A model generated the notes under the pieces. That model was not told the origin of the DNA. It ran no database searches and worked only from the letters and a program-made list of their open reading frames with translations. This document shows positions 13,265-28,200 of a stretch of DNA of 64,000 bases, piece by piece; position 1 is the stretch's first letter, and every line of letters begins with the position of its first letter. Position numbers and translations under genes: made by a program. The stretch is taken from NCBI GenBank assembly GCA_963585895.1, contig OY757915.1, forward strand, positions 88,429,747 through 88,493,746, in the 5' to 3' direction. This DNA is from Sepioteuthis lessoniana. Lineage: Eukaryota > Mollusca > Cephalopoda > Myopsida > Loliginidae.

Positions 13265-15619
13265 GAAAAGTTAATTTTTTGCTAAACTAAAAAAACAAAA
13301 CAGGACCTTATTTCTAGAAGAGTGTTATGTTAAAAACAGATATTGAAACTCCTAATCAAAAATAAAATGACATAAGTATGTATTGGTGGTGTACTTGTTT
13401 TGACTGCTACATAGTCGTATTTTCATTTACAGTGTTTTAGTGATGTAGAGTTTGGTAATAGATAATAATTAGTAAGTTTTGATTGTATGATGCACTACTA
13501 GAAATTATAACGCATCTCGTTTCAAAGAAAATGAACATTTCATAAAAAATTGTTAGCCGGCAATACTGTATTTATTATCAGATATTTTGGTCTATGTATT
13601 AGTTGATTACTATGGAAGTGAAATGACCATGAAATAAGGATTTTTATATTTTCATCAAATTTTATGCAGAGTTACAATCTGGAAATGTATCCTTGGATTA
13701 GAACAGGTTGAAGAATATAGATGCATTTTTGACTGTTACCTAATTTTCAGTGATATATAAACTGGATTTTTCTGACTTTAACAATGGGAAATCCATTGTT
13801 AAAGTCAGAAAAAATTCTATTACTTCTATTTTCTAATATAATGAAAATAATAATAGTATTTCTATTTTTCATCATAATGTAATATTATTTCTAATTTCAG
13901 TATACAATGAAAATGTTAGGTTTCATGTATTACAAATACTAAAATATTAAAAGCCATTCAAAAAGTTATTAATTCATTGTATATTAAGACATCAAAATAT
14001 TTTACACTCAGGTTTTTTTGTTTTTTTTTAAGGAGGGAAAAACTCTTATTGGTGGTGAAGCTGCAGAAAGAGATCAAGATATTGGTAAGTTAAATATATT
14101 ATTTGGTGGTTCTTAAGTTTGTGCAAAGTCACATCTTATTTATTGAATTTATATAATTAACTGTGAAAAAAGGTATCACTGTATAATTTAATAATTATCT
14201 CCCTTGAGAGATTATACTGATCTGGGTGAAGACTAATGTTAACTACTCAACACACTAATGTATTTGGGGTTGGAATTGCTTCATTTTGTAAATTATATCA
14301 TTTTAATGTTACTGCCTTATCAAAAATATCACTGTAAGATTAGTAAAATATAAATATAAGAAAACTGGATTGTGAAATCATAATTTTCTTTTATTATCTT
14401 ACTACCCTGAGTATTATTTGAATACGCATTTTCCTTAGCCTTCCATCACAGGAAAATGTGATACAAGGTCTATTTTTAAATGGAGTACAGCTGTTTTGAA
14501 ATCAGCTTGCCTTCTAGATTACTTGCTATACTACTGCTAAAGAGCCCAGTTTGCCCTACTATTTACTCCTTTCTGCAGGGAGAAGTGATGGATTGATGTC
14601 TTTTCAAGGGCCTTAGCCAGAAATATAAACAGCCTCTTCCAGGATTTGAACTCAGCATACTGAATTCATTTCCAACAATGATAATTGTTATGCCATGTGT
14701 ATCTTCATTAAGGATCTTATTAATAAATATCAAACAAAATGTACCAATGGAAAGTAAAATTGCAACATGCTGAAAAAAAAGGCTGTTGCACTTTTTAACC
14801 TGGTGGAAGTATGTGCATGTTATCTTGTAGTAGATATTCTGATAGAATTTTCAAACACTTTGATGTTAAATAATATATTGTTGGGTAGTATATGCTGTCT
14901 GTATGATTTTTGTGTATGTGAGTCTGTGCTAATGCCCAACAAGATATTGTGATGGCAAATTAAAATATTAATCCCAAGATGGGAGTTTATTTTTTGCACG
15001 TGTGAAGACGGGGCAGCCTGGCACTTGATCCTTCATAGAATAAGTTCCAGTTATGATTCCCCTTTTGGGCATAGGGAAACTGGCAGATTATGTTGTGGTT
15101 AATTTGGGGCTAGACTGACCGCTGCTAGCAAGGGGTTTCCAAGTTTCACGTTGCACACACACACACACACCCACCAGACCACTATCTCTTCCTACTCCTA
15201 GGATAATGGAAAATATGGGCCTCTTGGTTTAGATATATTAATATTAATTATAGTAGTCAACAATTCCGGTTTCCCGTACAATATTTTTAAAGGAAAGAAT
15301 AGGACAATTTAGGCAAGAATAACATGAGGCAAACGAAGCTGAAAAGAGAGCATGCAATTGACAACTTGACAGGCAGACAACACAATGAATAAATTTCAAC
15401 ACGTGGGGGACAATAAAATACAACAAGGTTTTTACTACACGCGGACACACGTATTTAATGTGTCTGCTATATTATCAGCGGATAGTACATAAACACAAAT
15501 GTCTTTTTCTTTTCTTTCTTCTTTCTTTAAATTGAGAGAGAGAATATGTAATTACAGTATTTAGCTTTTTGACGGGTTCCTTTGGAGGAGGGTATTTTCT
15601 CTTTTACGGGCTTGCGGGG

Positions 15620-15670
<51 letters not shown>

Positions 15671-18084
15671 CTCAGGCTTGAAGGCATAAGTCCTTCTTGT
15701 CCAAGACTCTTTCCACTTTCCCTCGGTAATTTCGGCTGCAGTTTCAATATATCTTATCACCTCAACTACTGTCCTGCAAATCCCGGTTCTGTTTCTTCGT
15801 CCGGAGTTTGGCACAAGATTCGCTCCATCTGTTCACGGCGACATCTCTCTTCAAAACTGATATTCTTTATCCCTATTTCCGCTGACGAAAAAGGGGGCTA
15901 CTTTCGCTTTAGGATTCTAGCCAATCATTTAGCCTCTTTCTTCTTCCCTCCGGTCACAGAGTGCAAACATCTGTTGGCTTTCATTCTGACCTGGATTTGT
16001 TACTTTGGCTGTGGGGAATTGGCCTACATTCTTTTCTTCCTTCAACGGCTGGCCGAAGTTGACCCACATTCCTTATTCCTCTCTTAACGGCCAGTCTTTG
16101 GTGGCCTGTTAATTCAAACACGGAGGGGTAGTAGAAATTCCTTATTTCTCTCTTCTCAGTGGTAGACCATGTGACAATATTAATATGAAAACTGAGTACT
16201 GTTGATAAACCTTTTATTTTAGAACCTGTGCATATCTTGATCTGTACAAGTGATCATTTACTCACTCTGATAAAATAAAATGGGAATTAATCCAAGCTGT
16301 AGCTATGTCATTACAACTGTATAATTGCACCACTTGGATGCCTGTAGAATAAGCTAGATGGGAACTACACAAAGTGCTGTTTTGAATAAATCCTGGAACA
16401 AGTGCCCTATTAAAAAAAAATAAATAATAAATAAATCAGTTGTATGGCTACTTACTTCCAATCTTGGAAACCATTCACATAATATAAGCAAGATATGCTG
16501 CTGGGCAATGCTAGTGAAGTAAGGACAAACTTATAAATGACAGTATCCTATGGATTCCTACACATAGACACACCGCTATTGACCAACCAGCAAAAACTTG
16601 CATTCATCTGCTCTGTGTAGACACTGGATGCTATTTAGAGGACCTACTTATGTTACATAGTTGTCCTTTGACAGGCTGTGTAAGTTATGTGGATATCAAA
16701 AACAGGATGCATCTGTGTCTTAAGATAAACAAAAGACAACAGAAATACCATGTGAATTGTGTGAGTGGTGTACCGGTGTGTGTGGGCATCTAACAAATAT
16801 ATAACGACTGAAGATTTCAACCCCAGAGCAGTTGGCAGAGTAGAGAGAGACTTGCTGTCATGCCACTGGGCCATTGGTTGAGAGTTTGCAAGTCTGGTAT
16901 ATTTCAGACATTTCTCTAAATTGAAAATGGGGATGATCCCAGAAGAAAATTGGAGTGCCTAGCGAAGGGCCCTGTAGTTAATTGACCTGTACCAGTCTCA
17001 TGAAAGAAGTGCGAAGAAATAATGATGATTAAATGTGGAAGCAGAGTGAAGAAGAAAGGTTCCCGGATGATATTATCTCTCTCTGGTATAAATCTTAGCA
17101 GCTTTGACTTTCTCCTATTTACCAACCCCTCCACTTGGGCAGGATATGACACGAGGTCAATTTTTAGGCGGAGTTTAACAGGTTTGAATTCAGAGTTTTC
17201 CTTCTCTTAGACTAGTTGCCTTACCAAGGCTGAAGAACTCAGTCTGTCCTACTATTTACCCATAGCTGGAGGGAGAATAATTGGATTCATACCTTTCCCA
17301 AGGATATTAGTGCTATGTGAAATGCAATCAGTCTCGTCCAGGATTTGAACTCGTGTCGCCGTGTCCATTTTCTATGATGATAACCATTACATCACGGGCA
17401 CCTAACTTTTCTTAGCAGTCTTGACTTTCTCCTCATACAACCATGTTGACTATTGCGTGATAAATAAGAGGTTTATGTCTTTATAAATAAGTGTTGTTGT
17501 TGTCTCTTTCTTCTGGGCATACAACTAGAGCAATGACCTATAGGGATGGATGGCTTGAGAGTCAAGGGTATTTATGCTGTTAGCATACCGTGATGATAAT
17601 CCAGCACTTTTTAATCTTGGGAAACTGAAGTATGCATTCAGGGTGTTGCAGTTTTATTTTTTCTTTGTTTCTATCTTCTAGATTTGCTTAAAATCATTAT
17701 TACCACCTTTAAGTTTTCATTATCTCATTAATTGCATTATATATCAATCTTGATTTACATTTGCTTATATAAGATAATAAAATATTATTGTCAAATTTTT
17801 GTGCTGAGATCTCATAAATAATTGTATGTACTCAGACAATGGATTATTTGGTTTTATGGCATATCAACTGGATGCTGTTAAATGCCTTACCTGAGACATG
17901 CATACCCTTCTTGTAATTTGCCTTGTCAGTGGGATTTAGAATACACACACTGTACCCCCACAGAAGGGTGAGACACTTGATAAAAAGTGTATGAAAAACT
18001 TTAAAAGAAGAAAAATTAAAATGACCATTTTTTTCTGAAATATTAAGATTTATAAAGCAAAAATGCTGGTTATATGATTCATCA

Positions 18085-18125
<41 letters not shown>

Positions 18126-21100
18126 TACCAACCTTTACTCAAAAGCATACTAGCCCTGTTTGTGCAGTTTAGGATATGTCAACTGTATCCTCTGCAGGGG
18201 TGTAAGACCACCACCTAAGCTAGACTGCATCCAGTGATGAGGATCCTGTTTTGGCAACCTAGGAAGTGTAGAATACCCCTATATTGCTATTACTCCCAGC
18301 TCCACTATGACCCGGAGTGGTAGTACCAGTTGGGATCTCATCTATGGGTCAAATAGATCAGTTTAAAAATTATTTGTATTTTATAGAAATAGTAAAGTTG
18401 GCAACCTTAGTTGAGGGTGACCCGAAGGCTCTCTTTTCAATAGCTACTACACTGAGGTATAGGGGAGCATGCTACTCCTTTCCCTGGATTGCTCCATTTT
18501 ACCCTTGATCCTAACCTTATAATGCTGAGGTCTAAGCAAGGTGGCAACAAGTACCATTTTTTGAGTCTTTGGTATGACTCGACCTGAGATTGAACCCCAG
18601 TTTCCCGGACCATTGGCAAACACTCTACTCATTAGGCCAATGGCTCAGTTATTTCATAGGAATACTTGATGCCATATAACTGTAAATTATTTGTATTAAG
18701 AATAATTGAAGCTATAATTGTTTACTAAGGATTATTATTAACTATTTGAAGCCATATAACTATGTGCAAAGAAATGAGCATTATTAAATAGAAACGGTTA
18801 CATGAAATCATATAATTATTAGTATTAGATAAGAATACTTGAAAACTTACAACTGTCTGCAAATTATTTGTATTATATAGTATTATTGATATTATATAAC
18901 AATGTGCAAAAAAACTCTTACGAATCAACTACACAAAAAATGTAAATATAGATGTATAATGAATGCAGTTCCCTAACTTATGCACAAAAAATAATGCAAG
19001 ATGAGTTGACAAGTCATTATAATCAATCAATCAGACTACATCTGTAATCTATATTGGGTGTATTGAAAATCTTTCATCCTCACTTTATCAAGAACTTCAT
19101 CAATGGAGATTCAAGCTATTAGCTTTTTATCTTTTTTTCCCTTTCTTTTCAGTTTTATCTGGTCCTAGTATTCAACCTGAGCATTGTTTCATTCAACATG
19201 TTAATGGTGATGTTGTTTTGCACCCCAATCGAGGTGCCACTTGCACTATAAATGGAATTGAAATCAAGCAGCCAACTAAATTAACTCAAGGTAAGTGTTA
19301 CACCATGTCCCTTCAGTATGTGTACACAGGTTTTTCTATTTTTAGTATTTTGTTTTTTAGAGATGTAACAATTCATTGATGGACCAAAGGTACAAATTGT
19401 GTGGTTTTCAAAAAAACCCATTATGTTCTGGAAAGAAAGTTAAAATATTCTGAGAATAGTATTTGAGATATTTTCTTACAGTTAAAAGCCATTTTAAGAC
19501 ATTTTATTATAGAATGGATACACTCGAATAGATTAGGACCCAAAGTATCATTCAAATGCTGTAAAAAAAAATCGTGACATTTTTTCGCGTTTTCTATTCA
19601 GCACACAGAAATGTTTCCTTTTATGTATTTCTATTTCTATTTTTACGATAGCATTGTATTAATGGAATCAGTTTGTATTTTTTCTATTACAGGTATCACA
19701 ATAGGTGTTGTATCATGAGCAGCATATTATGATATTGTATTGTGACCTGACTGTATCATTACATTCCTTTTATTTAGTCTCCTTGTTATTGTTAACTTGT
19801 TTCAAATGTACAAATAAACTACATTGATTTCCGTTAATACAGTTTATTGGCTCATGGTCAAGGCTATACTGATAACAGGCCTATCAATCAGGTAGTTGGA
19901 TGGTTTGACTGAAGGCAGGCATGATATAAATGCCTACTAACCAACAAATATTGAGAAAAATTTTAGATAGGGATACCCAATGAAGTGATATCTGATATTT
20001 AGTTAATATAACCACAAAAAATTAGAAGGCTCTGGCTATCTTTTTTTCATACAATGACAGATGTGAAGAAAAAAAAAACATTTGGTCAATTATAGTTAGA
20101 TGTGTTTGTTTATTCCAAGACTATATCAATTAAAAGCCTGGCAAGTAATCAGCTGGAGCCATTGACTTGAAGTGAATATGTAGGGACCTTAATTACAATT
20201 AAGCTACCAATATTTGAAATTTTTTTTTAGAAAGAAACTTATTAATGATGGCTAATAATTAGCAACTAATAACTATTTCTAAGAATTGTTGTTTCTTATT
20301 AATCTAAAAGCAGAATGGACTTGATAAATCAATGAAAAAGTGATTTCAACTTTTTTTTATTTAAAAAAAAAAAATTCAATAAAATATGAAAATTGCTTTT
20401 GTTCAGGACATTTTAGCTTAAAATTGATTAAGAAGGTTTGATTTATTCAAAAAGCAAATAGAATTGTCATCTGCAAGAGCAGCACCTCTTTACGTGCATA
20501 TGTATCGAGTAACAGAAGAGCTTATAATATCATCCATACTTGTGCAGATATGCTTACACCTATATACATCTTCATCATGGCATGCTGACAGAATGGATTC
20601 CTTTGAGTCTTTCTCATCATCCATCCATGTTGGTTGGTCATTGAGATGACATTAGTTTGTCTCATAGATATAACTTACATTCAGTCATTCTACTCTGAAT
20701 ATGGTGATTCACATAACTATATAAAAAGTTAATATTTAGTTCTTGTGCATAATATGCATCTCTAACTTTTAGTCTTAAAAGTGTGGAAAAAAACTTTCTT
20801 ATACACAAAAGATTATGGTAATAACAATTCAACATTTTTGTATATTTTTATTCCTTTTAAAAATCTAACCTTACCATTTACTTATCTTTTTCTAGGGGAC
20901 ACGATCCTGATTGGCAAAACACATTTATTTAGGTTCAATAACCCTGCTGAAGCAGCACGCTTAAGAGAATTCAGAAAGGTTTGTCAGCTGAGAAATTTTT
21001 TTTCAATACAACTGAAGTACAGTCTTCTGACTTCGTTTGGGTTTTTAGTTATAGGCTGTAAACACTGGAAATAAATAATAAGTTTTACCTTATAATGCTT

Positions 21101-24100
21101 GGTTGGTTGGTTGGCATATAAGCCATTGTAGGTTATTTAATGCCAAATCCATTTTATACATAAAAACAGTCCTATTCCAAACAATTCAGATTGGCATAAC
21201 CACACAGTTTAGTTCTATTTGACCCATAGATAAGACCCTACCAGATGATACCACTCCAGGCTAGAGTGGATCTGGGAACGATGGCAATAAAGAGATACTC
21301 CACATTCTCCAAAACTCCAGCATTACTGAAGTTTTGCTCTCAGATTGTTTAGTGTCCTATTAGGACACTTGTTGGGACAGTCTTACCCCTCTGCAAAGAT
21401 GCAGTTGGTGTATTCTACAGCTCCTGCTGACTGGGCCATAGTAATGCTCGGAAAACACAAGAGTCATGATTCTTCCAAATATAACCTATAAAGTTTTTCC
21501 TCTCAGTTGAAATGTCTCCAGTATGACACTAAACTATATCCAGCAATCCAGAGGATTATCAAATCATCCCTTCCCCAATCAACTCTGTCTAGAAGTGGTT
21601 GTACTTATTATGGTCCCATCTATGGGTTATGTCAACTAGATCTGTTTTAAAATTACTGTATATATTTGTTTAATGAATGAATTTTTAAGACTCTTTTTTC
21701 ATGAACTCCTTGTGGTGTAGTGATTAATATATTGGACTGAAACATCAGAGGGAGTGAGTTCAAATCCCAATTGTGCTATTATGTTAACTTTTGGACTAAT
21801 GCCATTGTAAAAGGTATGGGTTAAATTGTACTTCTACTTTTCCTCTATAAGGATGGTTTCAGCATTAAATAACCCATGAAGATTGATATGCTATTGAACA
21901 AAGAAACCAAACCAATTTTTTACCACAAAAACTAGGAGTCATTCATTGTGAGAAATCTTTTTGAAAAATTGAAGTTTACAGTGTTTCTAGACATAACCTT
22001 GCTGATAAAAAAACATATTTTATGGCTAAAAATTTGTATTAAATAGTGAATACTTTGTATTATTTAACTGTATGCAAACAAATTCTTATTAAATCAAATT
22101 ATTAATGTTAGATTGGAATACTTGAAAACATAAGTGTATACAAATTGGTGGTTGCTTGAAGCTGCAATTATTTACCAAAGATTATTTATTATAAATTACT
22201 TAAACCATATAAATGTGTGCAAATTATTTGTATTAAATAGGAATTACTTTGTATCATAAAACTGTGTGCAAACAAATCATTATAGACAAAGTGCAATTAA
22301 AAAAAATGTAGTCACTGAAAATAGTTATGATTGCAATCAAAGATTTGCAAATTTAAAAAAATTCAGCATTAAATAGCCCATAAGGAGCTGATATGCTGTC
22401 AAACAAATAAACTAAACCAAAGTCGGTCAAAAAGAAGTTCTGCTTATTCAGGAAAGAAAATAAAAACATCTGTTTGGGTTCTCCTAAGATAGATCTACAA
22501 TAAAAATGAATCTTCTATTTATTATATAACTTTTATTATAGTATATTATTTATAATATTAATAGAATAAGACATGAATGTGTGTGTTCAATTATGATTCC
22601 CTGTCATCAACTGAGATAAATAATGGACTATTCTGTTTTGATTGTGAAGGAAGAAAAAGTATATGCTATACATCCCAGATAAAGAAAGCAAATATGAGAA
22701 AGAAAGAAAAGGGGAAAATGAGAGGAAGTGATAATCCTATAGATCAGATGCTTTCAGTGAAAGAAGAGATAGATAGAAATTTGTAAAAGAAAGGAATGAA
22801 CAATTATTTTGAAAACTTATTTTGGAAGTTTGTTTACATATATTATATATTTTTTGAATAATAATAAAATCTTTTGTAAGTCAACAAATTATTCAGTTTT
22901 AATAAAATTTTTGACATTTAGATTTAAAATAAACTGAACATTAAATCTGAACTTTTCAAATCACTCTTATTTATTAAATTATTTGTTCATTTGTAAGGAA
23001 ACTCATAATGTGTAATAATAATGATATTGCATAAAATAATTTACATAAAAATCATGCTGCTCTGTTGGCTGCAGCTGTAGAATATGCTATCTGCATCTCT
23101 GCAGAGAGTTAAGATCATTCCTTTAATGATTATGACACTAAACTGCATCTAATGGTGAGGCTACATTCCTGGAGCTTTGGGAAATGTGGATTACTCCATT
23201 ATTATGCCTTGGTCCACTCTGACCCATAGTGGTAGTACCTGTTAGGGTCCTATTTATGAGTCAAATAGAACAATTCAGTCATTTACTAAGGATTATTAGT
23301 TATTATTCAGCTGTGTGCAAATTATTAGTATTAGGAATACTTGAATAGAATTACTAATAACCATTTAACTGTGTGCAAACAAATGAGCTCTAATAACCAT
23401 TTAAAAATAGTTAACTGAAAACTATTCATTTACAAATCATATAAATAGCATTTGGTATTAAATAACTCACAAGTGCAATTAAATACCAACTAACCAGAGT
23501 AATATCATGACACCATAACTTATCTAAAGAGTGCATTTAAAAAAAAATCAAAGTTTTCATTGTAGATCTATTCATAAATTTACATATCCAAAAAAAAAAG
23601 AATCAACTAAAAAAGTGGATTTTGACAGGTACTGTTAGTTAAAATTATTCTATTTTATTTTTAGGTTATTTGGAAAATACTGACTGTTTAAATTTGGTAT
23701 AAACTGTTTGAATTCTGTTCAAATGTTATTTTGATAGTAGTTATATAAAAAAAAATTCACATTTCTAGTGACTGAAGTGTCCTCTCTGTTAATTTTCCAT
23801 CACTTCTTTCAGAAATCACTGACTTGGAATATGAGACTTCTCACCATCCACTATATTCTTCTGATCTCTCTCCTATTAACTCCTATATTTTTTTTCCTCA
23901 AGCATCTGAGCACTTTTTTATGCCAAAAAAACATTCTGATCCAATGGAGAAGTAGAAACTGTGTTTAATGATTTTTAATTTACTGTTTTATCATACAGGC
24001 ACAACTAATCTTGTTAATCACTGGTAGAAATGCATAGATGTTCAGGGATCATATTTTGACTGATTCAAACATTGTTTAAATTCATTAACTCAGGAATAAA

Positions 24101-25238
24101 TTTTTTTTCCTCCAAAATTGGAGATTATTTATGAAACAACCTAATATTTATTGCTGCTAATCTCTTATTTCAACTAATTTATGAGTTAAACTTTAATGTT
24201 AGTATATATGTTTAGGAAAAAAATATTAGTATTCATAGACCTATGTACTATCTGGTTTGAGTCACTTCTTCATTGCCATTTACTCTGATTTGGAGTAGTA
24301 GTACTTATTAAGGTGTCATTTATGGGTCAAATAGATCTGTTAGAAAATTATTAGTATTAGATAAGAATACTTGAAACCAAATGTGTATGCAAAGAAATGC
24401 TTATTAGTATTAAATAAGAATAGTTATTTGAAATCATGTAATTTTGTAAATTATTTATGTTCAATGATTGTTTGAAACTTTATAATTGTAAAAATTATTT
24501 GTATTTAGTTACTTGAAGCTATAGTTTTTATTTTTTTTTTTTATTTATTTTTTTTTTAATGAATTATCATTTATTTGAAACTATTATTGCTTGCAACCCC
24601 ACCAAAAAAAAAAAAAAAACAATGATTGACTTCAGCATTAAATACCCCAATAAGGGTTTACATGTCATAAAACCAAGGAATTTAACCAAAACTTATTTTA
24701 GTTCAAAAATTAATACTATATCATGCATTACATTTTAATTTGTAAAAAAAATAAATTTATTTTGTAACTTTTCAATTGGTGAATTTTTTAAATGTGAGAA
24801 TGTTAAAAATTATTTTAAAAGATTTTCTAAATTCTTTCTTTGGTGACATTTATCTCTCTTGCTTTTATTTTAGGTAAAGTTGGATAAGTATAAAAGTTGT
24901 CCTGATTAGTTTTTGTTTATGAACTGGTGTTGAAATGTATTTTCTTTATAGAGTGTTGCCAAAAATGAAACTGAAAATGGATCTCCTCTGGGTAGTATGG
25001 ATTCTGTGGCGGCTTCTGAAAGTGGTTCCTCCTCTCAGACTTGTGCATCCCCTGCTCCTTTAATGAGCAGCAGGTGAGATTTTTTAAAACAGATTCATCT
25101 TGTTTATAAGATATGTTCTTTTCTTTATTTCCTTATTTGTGATCCTTTTTATGAATAATGTAAGTTCATATTTAGAATTAGATCTTCATTCTGGCTGGAG
25201 ACAATTTTAAGTTAGGGTATATGTCAAGCTAAAATCTG

Positions 25239-25288
<50 letters not shown>

Positions 25289-28200
25289 GCACACACACAT
25301 ATACATGCACGTGTGTGTGTTTGTGTGTGTCAGAATCTTATTAGTAAAATAAATATCAAAATATCTAAAAAAAAAAAAATGTGTGTGTGTATGTAATATA
25401 TACACAAGGTCTTCAGAATATGATTTTTTTTTTTTTTTTGCCAATGTTAAACATTTCTGTTTTTAAATGTGTGAAAACATTAAACTTTCATCAGGGCATG
25501 GAAATTTGGAACCTGCTGATAGTTTGTTTTTACATGTAAAAACTGAAATGTTTAATTTTGGCAAAAAATAAAATCTTCCTCTGAAGACCTTGTTTTTTTT
25601 TTTTTTATATTTTGGTATTTTCATGCTGTTTTTGTTTTTTTGTTTTTTTTTAATTAGTTTTCTCATATACACACTAATTAAACTAGAATTTCTACTGATT
25701 CAACTTTTTTTTGTGGTTATGAAATTTCTAAAGAAAATTTTAAATGAGTTGATTTTTTACATTCAGGTATTTGAAAGTATTTTGTTAGTATGAATTTATA
25801 TATATATATATATATACACATACTATCTGTTATCTTTATTATGGGTAGGATTTATTAACCAATACGTTATAATGTTTATTCACTCTAATGATTATGTATA
25901 GAATGACAAACCAAATTCTGCGGGTAGAGATAATTATGAAATTTTAAAAAAAAATTTATTTATTCATTTATTTTACTGTTCACTGAATTTACTGTGATTT
26001 TACTACTCATCCTTCTTTCATTTAGCTTTCATCATTTTCTACTTGAATAAAATAAATATTTCTGATAGTCTGGTGAGTGGATATTGATGATTGAATGCTA
26101 AATTTGGCTTTTTCTTTCATCATTCATTCAAACTGAATATTGTAGACTAAAGACCTGGAAAAAAAAATGGATTTTTGGTGGTCGGGGATTAAGGCAGACA
26201 TTTCTGACAGAATAGAGGTATTCATATAATGTAAATGTTAGCAAATGATTTTACTAAAGAAAAGTATTGCAAATGAGAGAGGGATTATTGGCAGTTTTTA
26301 TAAAGTATGTATATGATTATGATTTTAATAATTATCATTTTATATTGAATTAATTCAAACACTTCTCTTATATTTGTAATTTTCCCCTATTACCATGAAT
26401 TTTTATTATTATTATCTTGTTTGATTTCCTCTTTTAGTTTTTCTGGGGAACTGGACCGAACAAACAAGAATAATAAATCCAACATTAAACAAGTCAAGTA
26501 AGAAAAATTGCTTTTCTTTTTATATAATCTTGCAAGGCTGCTTTTTTTTATTACTGATCATCACATTATGAGGTGTGTTCAGAAAGTATCAAGACTGAAG
26601 CTGTATTTACCAAAACAAGAATGAACAATGAACTAAACTAATGTGGAGAAAAAAAAATTTAGTCTTCTTGGCATTTAACACTTATTCCAGCGAGTTTCCT
26701 ATTGGTCAAAGCACATCTGAAATTCTTCTTGATATTTAGTGAAGCTGATTATTATGTAACTTGAACTTCTTAGTTGATGTTTGAAGTAGGAATCCATAAT
26801 ATTAACTCAAGGAAACTCTGTTAGAGATACAGTGATCTTTGTTTATTCAAAGGAATTATGTTCTAAGTTACTCAGCTGATACCTGAAATTGCAGGTTGTA
26901 CTTTAAACTATGATAAAGTTTTATTCATAAATTAGACACAAATAGAGATTAATAATAATAACCAATGATAAAATATCAAAACCATATATTGTAATAAGTT
27001 ACATCACTGATAAAATTTCTTCTTACTATATATCTTGGCAACTTCAGAATACTTTTTATTCCTCCCTTATTCACTTTTATTTTCTTTTTTTTTTTTTTTT
27101 CTTAACTTAAATGGGCATATTTACAGGGATTAAAATATGCCAACTACATCCTACTCAGAGGGTTAAGATCCTCTTCTAATCCTTGTGAGAGAGGTATCCT
27201 GGGTATGACACCGAATTACATTTTAGCCCTTTTGAAAAGGGCTTAGTATATGCCTTATACAGTCTGTGAAGTGGTGTAAGACTACCATCTGCAAAGTGTC
27301 CTGAGTATGATATTAACTTGCATTCAGTGGTGAGGCTCCATTTCTGGAGCTGTGGGGAAATATAGAGCATTCCTTTGTTGCCATTACTTCCAGGTCCACT
27401 CTAACCCAGAGTAGTAGTGCCTATTAGGCTTCAAACTATGGGTCATATACACCTGTTTTAAAATCATCAGTTTGGATTTGGAGTATATGAAACAATATAA
27501 CTGTGCAAATTATTTGTATCAAGAATGGCTACTTGAAGCTATAATTGTTTACTAAGGATTATTACTATTAGTTACTTGAAACCATATAATTGCTTGCAAA
27601 TTATTGGTGTTAGATAGGAAAACTTCAAACTCGAAAATATGTATGCAAACAAATGATTAATGTTAGATAAAAATAATTATTTGAAATTGTATAATTGTGT
27701 ATAAGTTATTAGATTGGAATACTTGATTTTGTATGAATGTACAAACGAATAATTATTGTAAAAAAAAAGTGCAATCAAAACAAAAATAACTGCAATGGAA
27801 TGTTGAAAAATACTTATGATTGTGATCAAGCATTTGCAAATGACTCAAATTTCAGCATCAAATAATCCACCAGGAGTTAATATGCCACTACACAGATAAA
27901 CCAAATTGTATTTAGACGTGACGCTCCCCTTCTGAATCTTGTGAAGTCAGTCACTTATTGCCACTAGTTGTGAAGGTCTTGTAGTGGTAGTACCTATTAG
28001 GGTTGTATCTTTGCCCAGTCAGCTGGGGCTGTAGAATACACAGACTGCTTCTCTGCAGAGGGGTAAGACCCCCCCCCCAACGAGTGTCCTGGATATATGA
28101 CACTAAATAATCTGATTGTGAGGTTCCAGCAGTGCTGGAGCTTTGGGGAATGCGGAATACCCCTTCATTGCCATTGCTCCCAGGTCCACTCTGGCCCGGA

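Noticed and set aside
15623-15814. 63-codon - strand frame within the GC-shifted block
   Set aside because: Lies inside the probable solo LTR and ends in microsatellite; no domain.
18437-18632. Open frames resembling MPMVRETGVQSQVESYQRLK, seen at several loci
   Set aside because: They recur wherever SINE2 occurs (30618, 47999, 57216) and are translations of the SINE.
22577-22786. 69-codon frame with Lys-rich end
   Set aside because: No splice context in phase with neighbours and no recognisable motif.
24580-24620. CRISPR-like or regular spaced repeats in Rep1 tails
   Set aside because: Units are contiguous, diverged and part of an interspersed eukaryotic repeat; there are no unique spacers.
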